Shown here: positions 23,346-32,847 of the stretch, piece after piece | How the letters are laid out: the number at the start of each line of letters is the position of its first letter | How positions within the stretch are numbered: the first letter of the stretch is position 1 | NCBI GenBank assembly: GCA_947479755.1 | Contig: CANKAM010000007.1 | Location: forward strand, 58,057-122,056 | Origin: Bacteroidota bacterium | GTDB taxonomy: Bacteria > Bacteroidota > Bacteroidia > SXHM01 | Length of the DNA stretch: 64,000 nt | Direction: 5' to 3' | Program-made: the position numbers and the translations under genes | Notes under the pieces: generated by a model | Told to the model about the DNA's origin: nothing | Databases searched by the model: none | What the model saw: only the letters and a program-made list of their open reading frames with translations

Positions 23346-25324
23346 ATCGGTAAGTTTATCAGCACGGTTACACCAACTCCACCGTTGGCTGTATTGTCTA
23401 TTACTTCAAAGTTCGCATTTTTCTTTTTTGTCTTTCCAAGCAACTTCAGTCGCTCCCAGGTTATATCCATTGCCCGTGATTTATGTTCACTTGGTTCTTT
23501 CTTCTCACTCAAACCTGTTCCGTTATCTTCAATTTTTATCTGCAAAGCATTATCCACTTCAGTGATAAGGATGTTGATTTTCCCTTTGCGGTCACTCAGT
23601 TCTTTAAAGCCATGTTCAACTGCGTTCTCCAGAAAAGGTTGTGTAATCATGGATGGAATCAACACATCACGCAGGTCGTCATCCATTTCAATTTCATAAT
23701 CAAAACGGTTGCCCATTCGCACCTTCTGTATCTCCAGATAATTCTCCATCAGTGTCTTTTCTTCTGCCAGACTCACCTGATTGTCAAGCGTGTTTTCCAA
23801 AATCTGTCGCATCAACTTTGATAAACGAGAGAGATAACCCGCAGCTTTGTTAGGGTAGCTCTTATCATAAAAGAAACCCTGCACCGAGCCCAGCGCATTG
23901 AACAAAAAGTGAGGATTAATCTGCGCACGATAAAACCGTTGCTTCAAATCCAGCAACTCAAATTCTTTCTTAATCCGGTAGCTGCGAAACACAAGGAATG
24001 CTATTACCAGCAACACAACAACACCAACAATTACTGACAACAACTGTATGTTGCGTTGGCGTATTAACAAGTCTTTTACTTCTGCTTCGGTGGTGATGCG
24101 TTTTATTTCTTCTTCCTTTTTTTCGGTTTCGTATTTCACCAAAAGCTGTTGCAAATTCTTTTCCGTTTCTTCTTTTTTAATAGAGTCCGAAACCGCAATA
24201 CTCTTCTCCAGCCATTCGGTTGCTTCCTTGTATTTACCAAGCCCGCAAAGCGATACATACTTCTCTTTATACACCTTTGCAAGTTTATCAACTCTGTTTT
24301 TCTTTTTCGAAAGCGCTATCAGTTCATCTTCCTTTGCAAGTGCTTCAGTGTATCTTTTCTCTCTGTTAAATGCGTAACAAAAGTTAATCAGCAAATCAAA
24401 ACGCTGCAGTTCAAAATTCAACTCGCGTGATATCTTATCCGCTTCTTCAAGGTGGGCAATAGCTTCTTTTACCTTGCCCATATCACTTTCAATTGCCGAT
24501 AAAATCGTAAGGTTATTTACCAGGCCCTCCTGATTTCCCATCTTGCGGTTCAACTCAATTCCTCTCGTCTGATAATAATAAGCTGAGTCAAAATTCTTTT
24601 CGGTGTTGTGATAAATAGCCATGTTGGCATAGCACTTGGAACTGGCCAAATCATTTTTAAGAACCAGACTCTTCTGCAAAGCCTGAAGCATGTATTTCTT
24701 TGCTTCTTTAACATCATTGATTTTAAAGTGCAGGCTTGAAATAGCAATCAATCCAGCCATTTCCGGGAAGTCTAATTTGTTTTTACGTGCAAACTCCAGC
24801 GCTTTAAGTCCATAACTCATGGCCTCGTCATTCTTATCCATGTAGTTATAGGCAGTTGACATTCCGCGCAGCAACAACTCATATATTTCTTTGTAACGTT
24901 TGTTGGCTGTGTCTTTTTCTACTTCAAGGGCTTTCAATCCCTTTTTCATATTCACAACGGCATCATCAAACTTGCTCTTCCGGTTATCAATAGAACCTTG
25001 CAGGTGATATGCTTTGGCAAACAGAATAGGTTGTTTGGCTTTTTCAGCATACTGTAAACAGATTTCAAAATGCGCGGTTGCAGAATCAATATTCACCTTC
25101 ATAAACGAAGTGCCAATCCAGTGATGCGCCTGCGACATATTACTGTAATCACCCGGCTTTACAATCGTGTTCAGCCTTTGGTAAACAAGTTTAATTGCCG
25201 AGTCGGCTTTTGTAAGATGTATCTTTTGAATGTCGCGCCACAGACTATCGCTTGGCATTTGTGCAGATGCAAAACCGGAAATTGTGAACGAAAGGATTAT
25301 TAGAATTTGTATTATCATTTTCAT
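23342..25324 (-). CDS. TPR-containing LytS-type sensor histidine kinase
   Basis: 660 residues. A signal peptide precedes about 370 residues of TPR repeats that would lie in the periplasm. A coiled segment (KEETEKNLQQLLVKYETEKK) leads to one membrane helix (LLSVIVGVVVLLVIAFLVF). The cytoplasmic part has the His_kinase (PF06580) motif with phospho-acceptor His near residue 471 (RAQINPHFLFNAL) and an ATPase domain with the N box FLENAVEHGF and DNGTGL. It partners the LytTR regulator that overlaps its 3' end. The signal sensed by the TPRs is unknown; either of the two close ATGs could be the start. Confidence 0.93.
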   Translation of the reverse strand: MKMIIQILIILSFTISGFASAQMPSDSLWRDIQKIHLTKADSAIKLVYQRLNTIVKPGDYSNMSQAHHWIGTSFMKVNIDSATAHFEICLQYAEKAKQPILFAKAYHLQGSIDNRKSKFDDAVVNMKKGLKALEVEKDTANKRYKEIYELLLRGMSTAYNYMDKNDEAMSYGLKALEFARKNKLDFPEMAGLIAISSLHFKINDVKEAKKYMLQALQKSLVLKNDLASSKCYANMAIYHNTEKNFDSAYYYQTRGIELNRKMGNQEGLVNNLTILSAIESDMGKVKEAIAHLEEADKISRELNFELQRFDLLINFCYAFNREKRYTEALAKEDELIALSKKKNRVDKLAKVYKEKYVSLCGLGKYKEATEWLEKSIAVSDSIKKEETEKNLQQLLVKYETEKKEEEIKRITTEAEVKDLLIRQRNIQLLSVIVGVVVLLVIAFLVFRSYRIKKEFELLDLKQRFYRAQINPHFLFNALGSVQGFFYDKSYPNKAAGYLSRLSKLMRQILENTLDNQVSLAEEKTLMENYLEIQKVRMGNRFDYEIEMDDDLRDVLIPSMITQPFLENAVEHGFKELSDRKGKINILITEVDNALQIKIEDNGTGLSEKKEPSEHKSRAMDITWERLKLLGKTKKKNANFEVIDNTANGGVGVTVLINLPI

Positions 25325-25415
25325 ATTGCAAGTATAAACAACTTTGATTTGAGCGATTCCACATTTTCAGGTTAAATAAATGTGAACTTTGCGCTCGAAT
25401 AATTCTATTGTAAGT

Positions 25416-25781
25416 ATGAATTCACACCGTATATTTTCATTGCTGAAAGGCAAATGCCCCAAATGTGAAACAGGAGCTATCTTTTCTGATAAAGGAAACC
25501 TGTTTGTTTTCAGAATGCCTGTAATGCACGAGAATTGCCCGCATTGCGGACATAAGTTTGAGCGTGAACCGGGGTACTTTCTCGGGGCAATGTATGTAAG
25601 CTATGCGTTAACAGTTGCCGTAGCAGTTGCCGTATTTGTACTATGGGAATTGTTTATGCCCGGACAGTATGATTACCGCGTTATTGTACTTATTGTAGTA
25701 GCGCAGGTATTACTCTGGTTTGTCAACTTCCGCTTATCGCGCATTATCTGGATGTACTTTTTTACCAGTAAAGAAGGTTAG
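25416..25781 (+). CDS. DUF983 membrane protein
   Basis: 121 residues from the ATG at 25416; the tracked TTG start adds nine residues. Two CxxC pairs (KGKCPKCETG and HENCPHCGHKF) form a likely zinc ribbon at the N-terminus and two membrane helices follow (ALTVAVAVAVFVLWELF and VIVLIVVAQVLLWFV). The PGYFLGAMYVSY segment is typical of DUF983. The function of the family is not known. It is divergent from the histidine kinase and its stop overlaps the next minus-strand gene. Confidence 0.88.
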   Translation: MNSHRIFSLLKGKCPKCETGAIFSDKGNLFVFRMPVMHENCPHCGHKFEREPGYFLGAMYVSYALTVAVAVAVFVLWELFMPGQYDYRVIVLIVVAQVLLWFVNFRLSRIIWMYFFTSKEG

Positions 25782-26503
25782 TCACTCCTTCTGCGAAAGA
25801 GACCAATTGCTAATTGCACACCTGTATTCCAGCTATAAGTATCGTTATCTACAGGGTCGTTAAAATAGGTAGTCGGGTTTATCCATTCGTTAACTCTGTA
25901 TATATCCGTTTTAAGATATGGGAACTGAACATAAGGACGGATAAAAATTCCACCCGGAAGATTTTCAGTGGAAAGAATAATCTGCACAAAAATTGAACTT
26001 CCTACCAGCAGGTTCTTCTGTATCTCCTCAAATTCTGCCGGGTTAAAAACACCGTTTTCACCAACACGAGTAAACACACGTTCATAACCAAAGTCAAATG
26101 ATAGTCCAAGATTTACTCTTAACTTACGGGTTTGACCAAGTGCTGCTCCAAAGCCTACGTTAAAGGAATTCATCCTCCACTTCAACTCCCGTTCTCCATA
26201 CATTCCATTAATAGGTTGTACTCCACCACCATTTCTCGTCATGTGCCGCCCTACCCAGGTTATATCATACATCAGTTTTCTGCTGCTTCCTCCCAGAGAA
26301 GCACAAAAACCATTTGGAAAAGTAAAGTTACCCATCGGCTTGGTCAGCCAGGTTCTTGTTTCGTTGTAACGACCTACCACATAGTTGAGCCCGCCCATCT
26401 TTGCATAACCAAGGTTATAGCCAAAATTCAGGTAGAAATGAGATTGCGAAAACGTTGTTGTAAAAGAAAAAAGTGCTGCTGTGAGAAGTAGATATTTCTT
26501 CAT
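25778..26503 (-). CDS. outer-membrane beta-barrel-like protein
   Basis: 241 residues with a signal peptide (MKKYLLLTAALFSFTTTFSQ) and alternating hydrophobic strands (HFYLNFGYNLGYAKM, RVNLGLSFDFGYE, WNTGVQLAIGLF). This is the pattern of small Bacteroidota outer-membrane barrels. No enzyme motif or lipobox. It has its own promoter box (TATTTTTG at 26524) and its last four bases overlap the DUF983 stop codon, so the two genes are convergent. Confidence 0.75.
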   Translation of the reverse strand: MKKYLLLTAALFSFTTTFSQSHFYLNFGYNLGYAKMGGLNYVVGRYNETRTWLTKPMGNFTFPNGFCASLGGSSRKLMYDITWVGRHMTRNGGGVQPINGMYGERELKWRMNSFNVGFGAALGQTRKLRVNLGLSFDFGYERVFTRVGENGVFNPAEFEEIQKNLLVGSSIFVQIILSTENLPGGIFIRPYVQFPYLKTDIYRVNEWINPTTYFNDPVDNDTYSWNTGVQLAIGLFRRRSD

Positions 26504-26523
26504 GTTATTGGTTTTTGTTTAAT

Positions 26524-26531
26524 CAAAAATA
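26524..26531 (-). promoter_or_regulatory. -7 promoter box TATTTTTG
   Basis: Exact TAnnTTTG on the minus strand, 20 bases before the ATG at 26503, with TTTTG 21 bases upstream of it. The -33 half lies inside the terminator hairpin at 26541. Confidence 0.5.
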
Positions 26532-26540
26532 GACAAAAAC

Positions 26541-26571
26541 AAACAACCCCTGCAAAATGCAAGGGTTGTTT
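26541..26571 (-). terminator. Rho-independent terminator of the 968-residue T9SS gene
   Basis: AACAACCCCTGCA pairs with TGCAAGGGTTGTT (one mismatch); on the minus strand TTTGTTTTTG follows. Located 25 bases past the stop at 26597. Confidence 0.8.
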
Positions 26572-26596
26572 AGTGAACAATGTATGGTGGAAAACC

Positions 26597-29503
26597 TTAG
26601 TCTTTTGCAATCATCATCCGTTTGGTTGCTCTTACTTCTTTATTGCTTAATGTATAGAAGTAAACTCCCGCAGGAAGATTTCCAGTAAAGAACTCGATTT
26701 TATTGAACCCTGCTGATGCCTGCACCTGACGGGTTTCTAAAAGTTTGCCTTCAATAGTAGTAACAGTAAATACATAATCACCCGGAAGGTCAGAAACAAA
26801 GTTAATCACCGTACTGCTGTTAAACGGATTAGGGATGTTTTGCAACAGATTAAAGCCTGCTGTTCCGTTTTCTTCAATGCCGTTTGGTGGCTGAGTAATT
26901 ACAACCGTAAGCGTACGTGTACAGTTTGCATCGGTAACAGTGATGGTGTAAGATCCTGCTGCTACGTTAAACAAGTCTTCAGTAGTAGCACCGTTGCTCC
27001 ACGAAAGGGTAAAAGGCTGCGATGCTCCCGTTACCTCTACATCAATAAATCCGTTGGAGCCGTCAAAGGTGGTTACGTTTTGCGCCTGAATAGAGTCAAT
27101 TGAAATGGTACAGGTCAGTTCAGGGAAACAGTTTCTGAGGTAAACAGAGTCGCGCTGACCAAAGCCTGAGCAGGTTTCAACAATGGCAGGAAACTCGCCC
27201 GGCACCGGAGGAACAACCAATTGAACCGACTCTGTTTGTCCGGGAGCTAAATCAATATTAAGCTCATCAAATGTATACACCTGATCTTCTGTAATCAGGT
27301 TACAGCTATCTGCATAGTTTATAATCTGGAATGGCGGTACAACAACCGATACAGCTCCAACGCCAATATTGGTTGCCGAAATAATCCATGTTCCGTTGGG
27401 GTCACCGGGGAAAAGTCCGGTAAGCGGAATACAAGGCAATGTTCCGCCCGGCAAAATACTAATCAATTGCTGCGTAATAACAATGTGTGTTCCGGGCAGA
27501 TACTGGTCGTTTACATTAAACGATGTTCCGTCAGGGAAAATAAACACCAGCGGGTCAAGCGCCCAGCCGCTGTCGCCTGTAATGATTGGACAAATTACCA
27601 TGCTTGGACGGCAATAGGCGGTAAGTGTATCCCAAACAACAGGTGTTATATTAGCTTCTTCTGCAATAAAAGGTGTGATGTAATACCAGCCTTCTTCCAA
27701 GCTGTCGGTAAGGTTGGCGCACTGACGCTGAACTGAATAAGATGAGTCATTCAATCCCGGGAAAATATAGCCTGCATCATTAGCTGCAGTTGCCTGTTGC
27801 TGATTGGTGACAGGACCAAAGTCTGAAGGCGTTACTGCCCATGCTACATTAAATCCGGGACTTGCCACAAATCCTTCTGAAATTACCTGAGCAAGATCAC
27901 CACAGCAAAGTGTGTCTTTAGAAACAGATGCAATGCCACCTGCTAAGCAAAGTGTAAAAGGAAATGATTCGCTTGAACAGCCTATAGGAGTTGTAAACGT
28001 TGCTGTGTAAGGTCCGGCTGTGGTTTGTCCGCCAAGGGTATTGCCGGTTGAGTCAACAACTTCAACTCCGTTATTATACCATGTTACATCATACAGTCCG
28101 CTGTTGTTGTTGGTGATTTCCAATGCGTCTATGCCCGGATTAAAAGTAATGAACGGCTGAGCAGGGTCATTTACAAATGATACACGGATTGAGTCTGCAC
28201 GGTTTAAACAGAAGTTGGTGGTGTCGGTAATCAAAAGGTTGTAATATCCTGTAGGACCGGGAACACTTACCCAGACTGCTTCGCTGTCTGAGATGAATGT
28301 TTCGCTTTGCGACCACTGGTAGGTATAAGGACCTGAACTGGTAGTAAGCAATAATGAATCACCAAGGCAAACGCTGTCGTTAGGTAATGCAATCATTGGC
28401 GGCACGGGAGGGTTTGCAAAAACGGTAATGGTATCTTGTGTCTGATAAGTGGTGTCCAGCGCTAAAGCAATGGTATAGGTTCCGAATGTTTCGGGTGTTG
28501 TGAAGTTGAATGTTCCGGGAGCAGAAACATAGGTAGGATAGTTTCCAAGATTATCATTCTGCGATGTTCCGTCCTGGTCCCAGAAGTTCAGACTGAAGGC
28601 AGGATTTTCAAGTACAAGACCAAGGTTGCTCCATGAGTTGGAAAGGTTATTGCTTCCGGCTGATGAGGTATAGTTTTGCGTTCCGTTGGTGAAAGCGAAA
28701 TACAAATCAGGCGCACCTTGACAAACTCCGAAGAGGCTTACTTCTTCAATATCACCACACCATCCTGAACCCGAAGCGGTAACAGTTACATCTGTTAATA
28801 CATAATTGTAAACGGTAGTAGTTAGGCTTGGATAATAATCACCGGGTGTGGTGTAAGATTGCACCGGAGGATTTTGCTGTGTTGAAGTATTTCCGTTGTC
28901 GAAATCCCAATCGTATTCAGTAACCTGGTTAGGTGAGAAATCAAGGTATGCCTCATAAGTAACATCTAACTCACCGCAAGCTGAAGGAGGATTGAAACCG
29001 AAATAAGGATTGCCGCCCGGAGCAGGCTCAACAATTAAAAACAACGAGAAACTTGCAGGGTTGTTAATGGTTCCTATTGGGGTAGTAACGTTTGCCACTA
29101 CCGATACCACTACGTTGTAGTTTCCGGGAACGGTGGGTGTTCCGCAGATTTTAACGCAACCGCGGCTATCCGCTGTTACAGTGTACGCGCAGCCGGGCTG
29201 GTCGCAACTGTAGGCAAGTCCCGCAGGCATACCAACGATTTGGGTAACGGTAATTCCGTTAAGGGTTACGTTCTGTCCGCTTCCCTGGTCAACAAAATTA
29301 CGGGGCATAAAAAAGGTCAGGTTCTGGTCGTAAGGCTGGTTTTGAATGGCATTGGGCAACACAGCCGGACAAAGGGTTGGCGCCACAGGGTTTATACCTA
29401 CTCCGCATTGAGTGTCAATGATGCAACCGGGGCATTGGGCGTAGGAAGTTATGAGTGATAAGTTAAGCGTTATAAGTGCAAACGCAAGTAAGAATTTCTT
29501 CAT
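26597..29503 (-). CDS. large multidomain PKD/Ig-like T9SS surface protein
   Basis: 968 residues. Signal peptide (MKKFLLAFALITLNLS), then a Cys-rich N-domain like that of the protein at 6392 (MPAGLAYSC, SRGCVKICGTP). A PKD domain follows (TEYDWDFDNGNTSTQQNPP), then several Ig-like segments, one reading PYTYQWSQSETFISDSEAVW, and a single SprB-like repeat (ASQPFTLSWSNGATTEDLF). The T9SS sorting domain is NIPNPFNSSTVI ... GVYFYTL. There is no catalytic motif. The PKD and SprB modules point to an adhesin or cell-surface filament. It is a single-gene unit with its own terminator. Confidence 0.87.
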   Translation of the reverse strand: MKKFLLAFALITLNLSLITSYAQCPGCIIDTQCGVGINPVAPTLCPAVLPNAIQNQPYDQNLTFFMPRNFVDQGSGQNVTLNGITVTQIVGMPAGLAYSCDQPGCAYTVTADSRGCVKICGTPTVPGNYNVVVSVVANVTTPIGTINNPASFSLFLIVEPAPGGNPYFGFNPPSACGELDVTYEAYLDFSPNQVTEYDWDFDNGNTSTQQNPPVQSYTTPGDYYPSLTTTVYNYVLTDVTVTASGSGWCGDIEEVSLFGVCQGAPDLYFAFTNGTQNYTSSAGSNNLSNSWSNLGLVLENPAFSLNFWDQDGTSQNDNLGNYPTYVSAPGTFNFTTPETFGTYTIALALDTTYQTQDTITVFANPPVPPMIALPNDSVCLGDSLLLTTSSGPYTYQWSQSETFISDSEAVWVSVPGPTGYYNLLITDTTNFCLNRADSIRVSFVNDPAQPFITFNPGIDALEITNNNSGLYDVTWYNNGVEVVDSTGNTLGGQTTAGPYTATFTTPIGCSSESFPFTLCLAGGIASVSKDTLCCGDLAQVISEGFVASPGFNVAWAVTPSDFGPVTNQQQATAANDAGYIFPGLNDSSYSVQRQCANLTDSLEEGWYYITPFIAEEANITPVVWDTLTAYCRPSMVICPIITGDSGWALDPLVFIFPDGTSFNVNDQYLPGTHIVITQQLISILPGGTLPCIPLTGLFPGDPNGTWIISATNIGVGAVSVVVPPFQIINYADSCNLITEDQVYTFDELNIDLAPGQTESVQLVVPPVPGEFPAIVETCSGFGQRDSVYLRNCFPELTCTISIDSIQAQNVTTFDGSNGFIDVEVTGASQPFTLSWSNGATTEDLFNVAAGSYTITVTDANCTRTLTVVITQPPNGIEENGTAGFNLLQNIPNPFNSSTVINFVSDLPGDYVFTVTTIEGKLLETRQVQASAGFNKIEFFTGNLPAGVYFYTLSNKEVRATKRMMIAKD

Positions 29504-29576
29504 GATTTTTATTAAAATTTAGAACGCGAATGTATAAAATTTTGGCATCTTGCGCTGCCTTATGCCTGCGAAAAAA

Positions 29577-30158
29577 ATGATAGCCGTAAAAGATACCCTT
29601 GTAAGTGATGAAATATTGTCTAAAAAATTTGTGTGCGACCTTGGCGCCTGCAAAGGTGCATGCTGTGTGGAAGGCGAAGGAGGAGCACCCCTAGACGAGG
29701 AAGAAGCACTCATACTTGAGCAGATTTATGAGCAGGTAAAACCCTTCATGAACGAAACGGGCATAAAAACCATTGCGAAAAAAGGTAAATGGGTTAAGAA
29801 TGAAGCCAACGAACTGGAAACGCCTTTGAACTCACGCAACAAACATTGCGCTTACGTTGTGTTTGACGAGAATAAGATAGCCAAGTGCGCCATTGAAATG
29901 GCCAACCGTGCCGGCAAAATAGATTTCAAGAAACCCGTTTCGTGTCACCTCTACCCCATCCGCACCAAGGATATGAAAAGCTACATGGCTTTGAACTACG
30001 AGAAGTGGAGCGTATGCAAACCCGCCCTGAGTTGTGGCGAAAAACTCAATGTGCCCGTTTACAAATTCCTGAAAGAACCTTTAATCCGCAAGTTTGGAAA
30101 GGCTTGGTATAAGGAGTTGGAGGAGATTGCTGCGGAGTGGGAGAAGAATAAAGAATAA
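29577..30158 (+). CDS. DUF3109 (YkgJ-like) putative Fe-S protein
   Basis: 193 residues with eight or more conserved cysteines: VCDLGACKGACCVEGEGG near the N-terminus, KHCAYVVF and AKCAIEM in the middle, then VSCHLYPIRT and WSVCKPALSCGEKL. This is the DUF3109 arrangement, thought to bind an iron-sulfur cluster or zinc. ATG 29577 (MIAVKDTLVSDEI) fits the family start better than the tracked TTG at 29550 or the ATG at 29562. Common in Bacteroidota with no known function. A tandem repeat array follows its stop. Confidence 0.88.
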   Translation: MIAVKDTLVSDEILSKKFVCDLGACKGACCVEGEGGAPLDEEEALILEQIYEQVKPFMNETGIKTIAKKGKWVKNEANELETPLNSRNKHCAYVVFDENKIAKCAIEMANRAGKIDFKKPVSCHLYPIRTKDMKSYMALNYEKWSVCKPALSCGEKLNVPVYKFLKEPLIRKFGKAWYKELEEIAAEWEKNKE

Positions 30159-30173
30159 TATTTCTGATTTAGT

Positions 30174-30286
30174 GCAGTCGGCAATCGTTGACTGCTATGT
30201 CGAGGGCAATTTACTGTGGTCAGCGACTGCCGACTGCTATGCGGAGGACGATTTATTATGGTCAGCGATTGCCGACTGCGATGCGG
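30174..30286 (+). repeat. 42-bp tandem repeat, about 2.7 copies, between convergent genes
   Basis: Units start at 30177, 30219 and 30261 (GTCGGCAATCGTTGACTGCT, GTCAGCGACTGCCGACTGCT, GTCAGCGATTGCCGACTGCG) and each is 42 bases long. The outer ends also form an inverted repeat: GCAGTCGGCAATCGTTGAC against GTCAGCGATTGCCGACTGC, one mismatch in 19. It could act as a bidirectional terminator. Confidence 0.85.
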
Positions 30287-30287
30287 C

Positions 30288-31478
30288 TTATTCCCGTATA
30301 GCCTTCACCCCCGGCAACTCAATGCCTTCCATGTATTCAAGCAGTGCGCCACCGCCTGTAGATACATAGCTCACCTTATCAGTGAGGTGAAACTGGTTGA
30401 CGGCAGCCACCGAGTCGCCACCGCCTACTAAGGAGTAAGCGCCTTTGGCTGTTGCGGCAGCCACTGCCAGTGCCACTTCTTTGGTTCCGCTTTCAAAGCT
30501 GCTCATTTCAAAAACGCCCATGGGTCCGTTCCACAAAATGGTTTTTGAGTTTTCAATAACCGAGGCATATTCCTCAGCCGCCTGCGGACCAATATCCAGA
30601 CCCATGTAGCCATCAGGAATTTCAAACGAAAGGCAGTGAACGGTTTTAGCGGCATTGTCAAATTTATCACCGCAAATGGAATCGCTTGGAAGGTAAATCT
30701 GTACTCCTTTTTCTTTGGCTGCTTTAAGAATATCTAAAGCCGTTTGCAACTTGTCGTCCTCTACCAATGAAGAGCCAACCTGTTTGCCCATCGCTTTAAA
30801 AAACGTATAGCTCATTCCGCCACCTATAATAATGTTGTCAACCTTATCCAGCAAATTGGTGATGATGGATATTTTGCCCGAAACCTTTGCACCACCCATA
30901 ATGGCAGTGAAGGGACGCTCGGCATTTTTTAAAACTTTGTCAATGCTGTTCAGTTCACCACTCATCACATAACCAAACATTTTTTCTTCAGGGAAGAAAT
31001 GGGCAACAATAGTTGTAGAAGCATGGGCGCGGTGTGCCGTGCCGAAGGCATCGTTGATATACACATCGCCCAGCGAGGCGAGTTGTTTGGCAAAGTCCTC
31101 TGTTCCTGCCTCTTCCTGCTTATGAAAACGCAGGTTTTCCAGTAAAAGAACATCGCCCGGCTTTAAAGCAGCGGCAGCAGAAGTTGCTTTTTCGCCAATG
31201 CAATCCTCAGCAAACTTTACATTTAAAGAAAGCAGTTGCGAAAGATGCGCAACAATATGTTTCAGCGAATATTTGTTGGCTGGCCCGTCCTTTGGTCTTC
31301 CCAAATGCGACATCAGAATAACCGAACCACCACCGCTAAGCACCTTCTTTATAGTAGGTATGGCAGCACGTATGCGGGTATCATCGGTAATAACATGCTC
31401 GGCATTCAGCGGCACGTTAAAGTCAACGCGTATCAGGGCTTTTTTGCCGCTGAAGTTATAGGTGTCAATGTTTTTCAT
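30288..31478 (-). CDS. pgk: phosphoglycerate kinase
   Basis: 396 residues, full length. Substrate motifs are [36 protein letters not shown] and the nucleotide-site sequences [10 protein letters not shown] and [11 protein letters not shown]. The enzyme makes ATP from 1,3-bisphosphoglycerate in lower glycolysis. A TACTTTTG box ends only 5 bases before the ATG, so the transcript may be leaderless or nearly so. It is convergent with the DUF3109 gene across the tandem repeat array. Confidence 0.97.
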   Translation of the reverse strand: MKNIDTYNFSGKKALIRVDFNVPLNAEHVITDDTRIRAAIPTIKKVLSGGGSVILMSHLGRPKDGPANKYSLKHIVAHLSQLLSLNVKFAEDCIGEKATSAAAALKPGDVLLLENLRFHKQEEAGTEDFAKQLASLGDVYINDAFGTAHRAHASTTIVAHFFPEEKMFGYVMSGELNSIDKVLKNAERPFTAIMGGAKVSGKISIITNLLDKVDNIIIGGGMSYTFFKAMGKQVGSSLVEDDKLQTALDILKAAKEKGVQIYLPSDSICGDKFDNAAKTVHCLSFEIPDGYMGLDIGPQAAEEYASVIENSKTILWNGPMGVFEMSSFESGTKEVALAVAAATAKGAYSLVGGGDSVAAVNQFHLTDKVSYVSTGGGALLEYMEGIELPGVKAIRE

Positions 31479-31483
31479 GCACG

Positions 31484-31491
31484 CAAAAGTA
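31484..31491 (-). promoter_or_regulatory. -7 promoter box TACTTTTG right before pgk
   Basis: Exact TAnnTTTG on the minus strand, with only five bases to the ATG. With the usual gap of a few bases to the transcription start, the mRNA would begin at or next to the start codon. Confidence 0.55.
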
Positions 31492-31532
31492 AAAGAAAAA
31501 GATTGCGGAAATGTGGTTTAGTACTCTGCTCT

Positions 31533-31557
31533 CCTCTCCTTTTTTCAAAGAGAGGGG
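31533..31557 (+). repeat. CCTCTC-hairpin interspersed repeat
   Basis: CCTCTCC TTTTTTCAAA GAGAGGGG hairpin next to GGGGCTGAGGTC, 13 bases from the MFS gene stop. The type resembles the hairpin at 52554 and repeats common in Bacteroidota intergenic gaps. It may also end transcription. Confidence 0.6.
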
Positions 31558-31570
31558 TAAGGGGCTGAGG

Positions 31571-32758
31571 TCACTCCACCGCCTTCAACCTCCTACCCAC
31601 CACAATACAAAGCAAGGTAGCCGCAATAGCCAAGTAACCGGCATACTGATAATTCAGCATTCTGCCCGAAGCATCAGTCATTACTATCATACCGCCAATC
31701 ATAGAAGCGCCTGCCGAAGAAAACTGTTGCACAGCAGAATTGATACTCATAAAACTGGCGCGATGCTGTGGCTCAACAGCGCTTGTAATCATAGTCATAC
31801 CCGGAACGGTGCGCCCCGAAATAAAAACAAAAAACAAAACCGAAACCACCAGCACAATCCACAGCGGAGTTGCCTGCACATTGGTAACAATAAACAGCGG
31901 AATAACCGAAAGTAAGGCAAGAATGGTAAACACCTTTGGCTTGCCGTATTTGTCTGAAAGCCTTCCAATCCAGGGCGAGGTAAAGAAGGTAGCAGTGCCG
32001 CCCAGCAGGTAAACATACGTCAGTTCTTTTTCAGAAACGCCCATGTTACTCACCATATACGGACTGATAAACGGTATCACCACAAACTGCCCCATCACCA
32101 TCAGAAACATAAAGAGTAATGCTTTCAGTAAGTTGGGAGTTCGGCCAATGTTGAGGAGAAAATCAAAGATGCGCTCGTCTTTATTACTCTTACCAATATG
32201 AGCGTGCAGGGTAGGAATGTAAAAATAAATTCCCGCTGTAATCACTACACCCGCCAGACCTAATGCATGAAAAGGCAAATGCCAGTCGGCAATAGAGGCC
32301 AGAAACAAACCCAGCGGAACACCTACTGCCGAAGCAAAAGAAAACGATGCCATCACTACGCCCATTGCCCCTGCCCTGCGCTCAAAGGGAAAAGCATCGG
32401 CAATGATGGAATAAACCAACGCATTCATTACACCGCCAAAAGCACCGGTAAGAATGCGGGCTGCCAGCAAAAATTCATACGAGTTGGCAAAGCCGCACGA
32501 AAAAGTTCCAACCGTAAAACAGATGTATGAAAACAGCAGCACTTTCTTGCGGTCGAACCTGTCGGCCACAAACGCAAACATAAAACCAACAACCCCTGCG
32601 CTAAACGTATAAGACGAAACCATCAACGCAAACTGCTGCGGATTCATTTCCAGCAAACGCATCAGCTGCGGACCCAAGGGCATCACAATCATAAAGTCCA
32701 CAATGTGCGTGAACTGAATGGCTGCGAGAAGGAAGAGAAGGATTTTTTCTTTGCTCAT
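31571..32758 (-). CDS. MFS transporter (sugar/drug efflux type)
   Basis: 395 residues, twelve predicted helices. The A-motif lies between helices 2 and 3 (FAFVADRFDRKKVLLF) and a second one in the C-half (WIGRLSDKYGKPKVF). The segment RILTGAFGGVMNALVYS in helix 4 fits the AraJ/DHA1 efflux class. The substrate is unknown. It lies 92 bases upstream of pgk on the same strand, separated by a repeat, and is divergent from the beta-barrel gene at 32922. Confidence 0.9.
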   Translation of the reverse strand: MSKEKILLFLLAAIQFTHIVDFMIVMPLGPQLMRLLEMNPQQFALMVSSYTFSAGVVGFMFAFVADRFDRKKVLLFSYICFTVGTFSCGFANSYEFLLAARILTGAFGGVMNALVYSIIADAFPFERRAGAMGVVMASFSFASAVGVPLGLFLASIADWHLPFHALGLAGVVITAGIYFYIPTLHAHIGKSNKDERIFDFLLNIGRTPNLLKALLFMFLMVMGQFVVIPFISPYMVSNMGVSEKELTYVYLLGGTATFFTSPWIGRLSDKYGKPKVFTILALLSVIPLFIVTNVQATPLWIVLVVSVLFFVFISGRTVPGMTMITSAVEPQHRASFMSINSAVQQFSSAGASMIGGMIVMTDASGRMLNYQYAGYLAIAATLLCIVVGRRLKAVE

Positions 32759-32802
32759 AAAATGGAGGGCGGCAAAGCTAAATGTATTTTGTTTGAAATG
32801 AA

Positions 32803-32836
32803 TTGAGCAGCGTAAACAAATACATCGTTACTTTTG
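32803..32836 (+). promoter_or_regulatory. promoter TTG-N23-TACTTTTG
   Basis: TTG at 32803-32805 and an exact TAnnTTTG at 32829-32836, for the operon starting at 32922. Repeat R5 lies in the resulting 5' leader. Confidence 0.55.
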
Positions 32837-32847
32837 TTTTCTATAAC

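Noticed and set aside
29519-29713. Minus-strand ORF of 64 codons
   Set aside because: Antisense to the Cys-rich start of the DUF3109 gene; no supporting context.
30094-30369. Plus-strand ORF with 14-residue repeats
   Set aside because: It begins inside the DUF3109 gene in another frame and its repeats merely mirror the 42-base tandem repeat.
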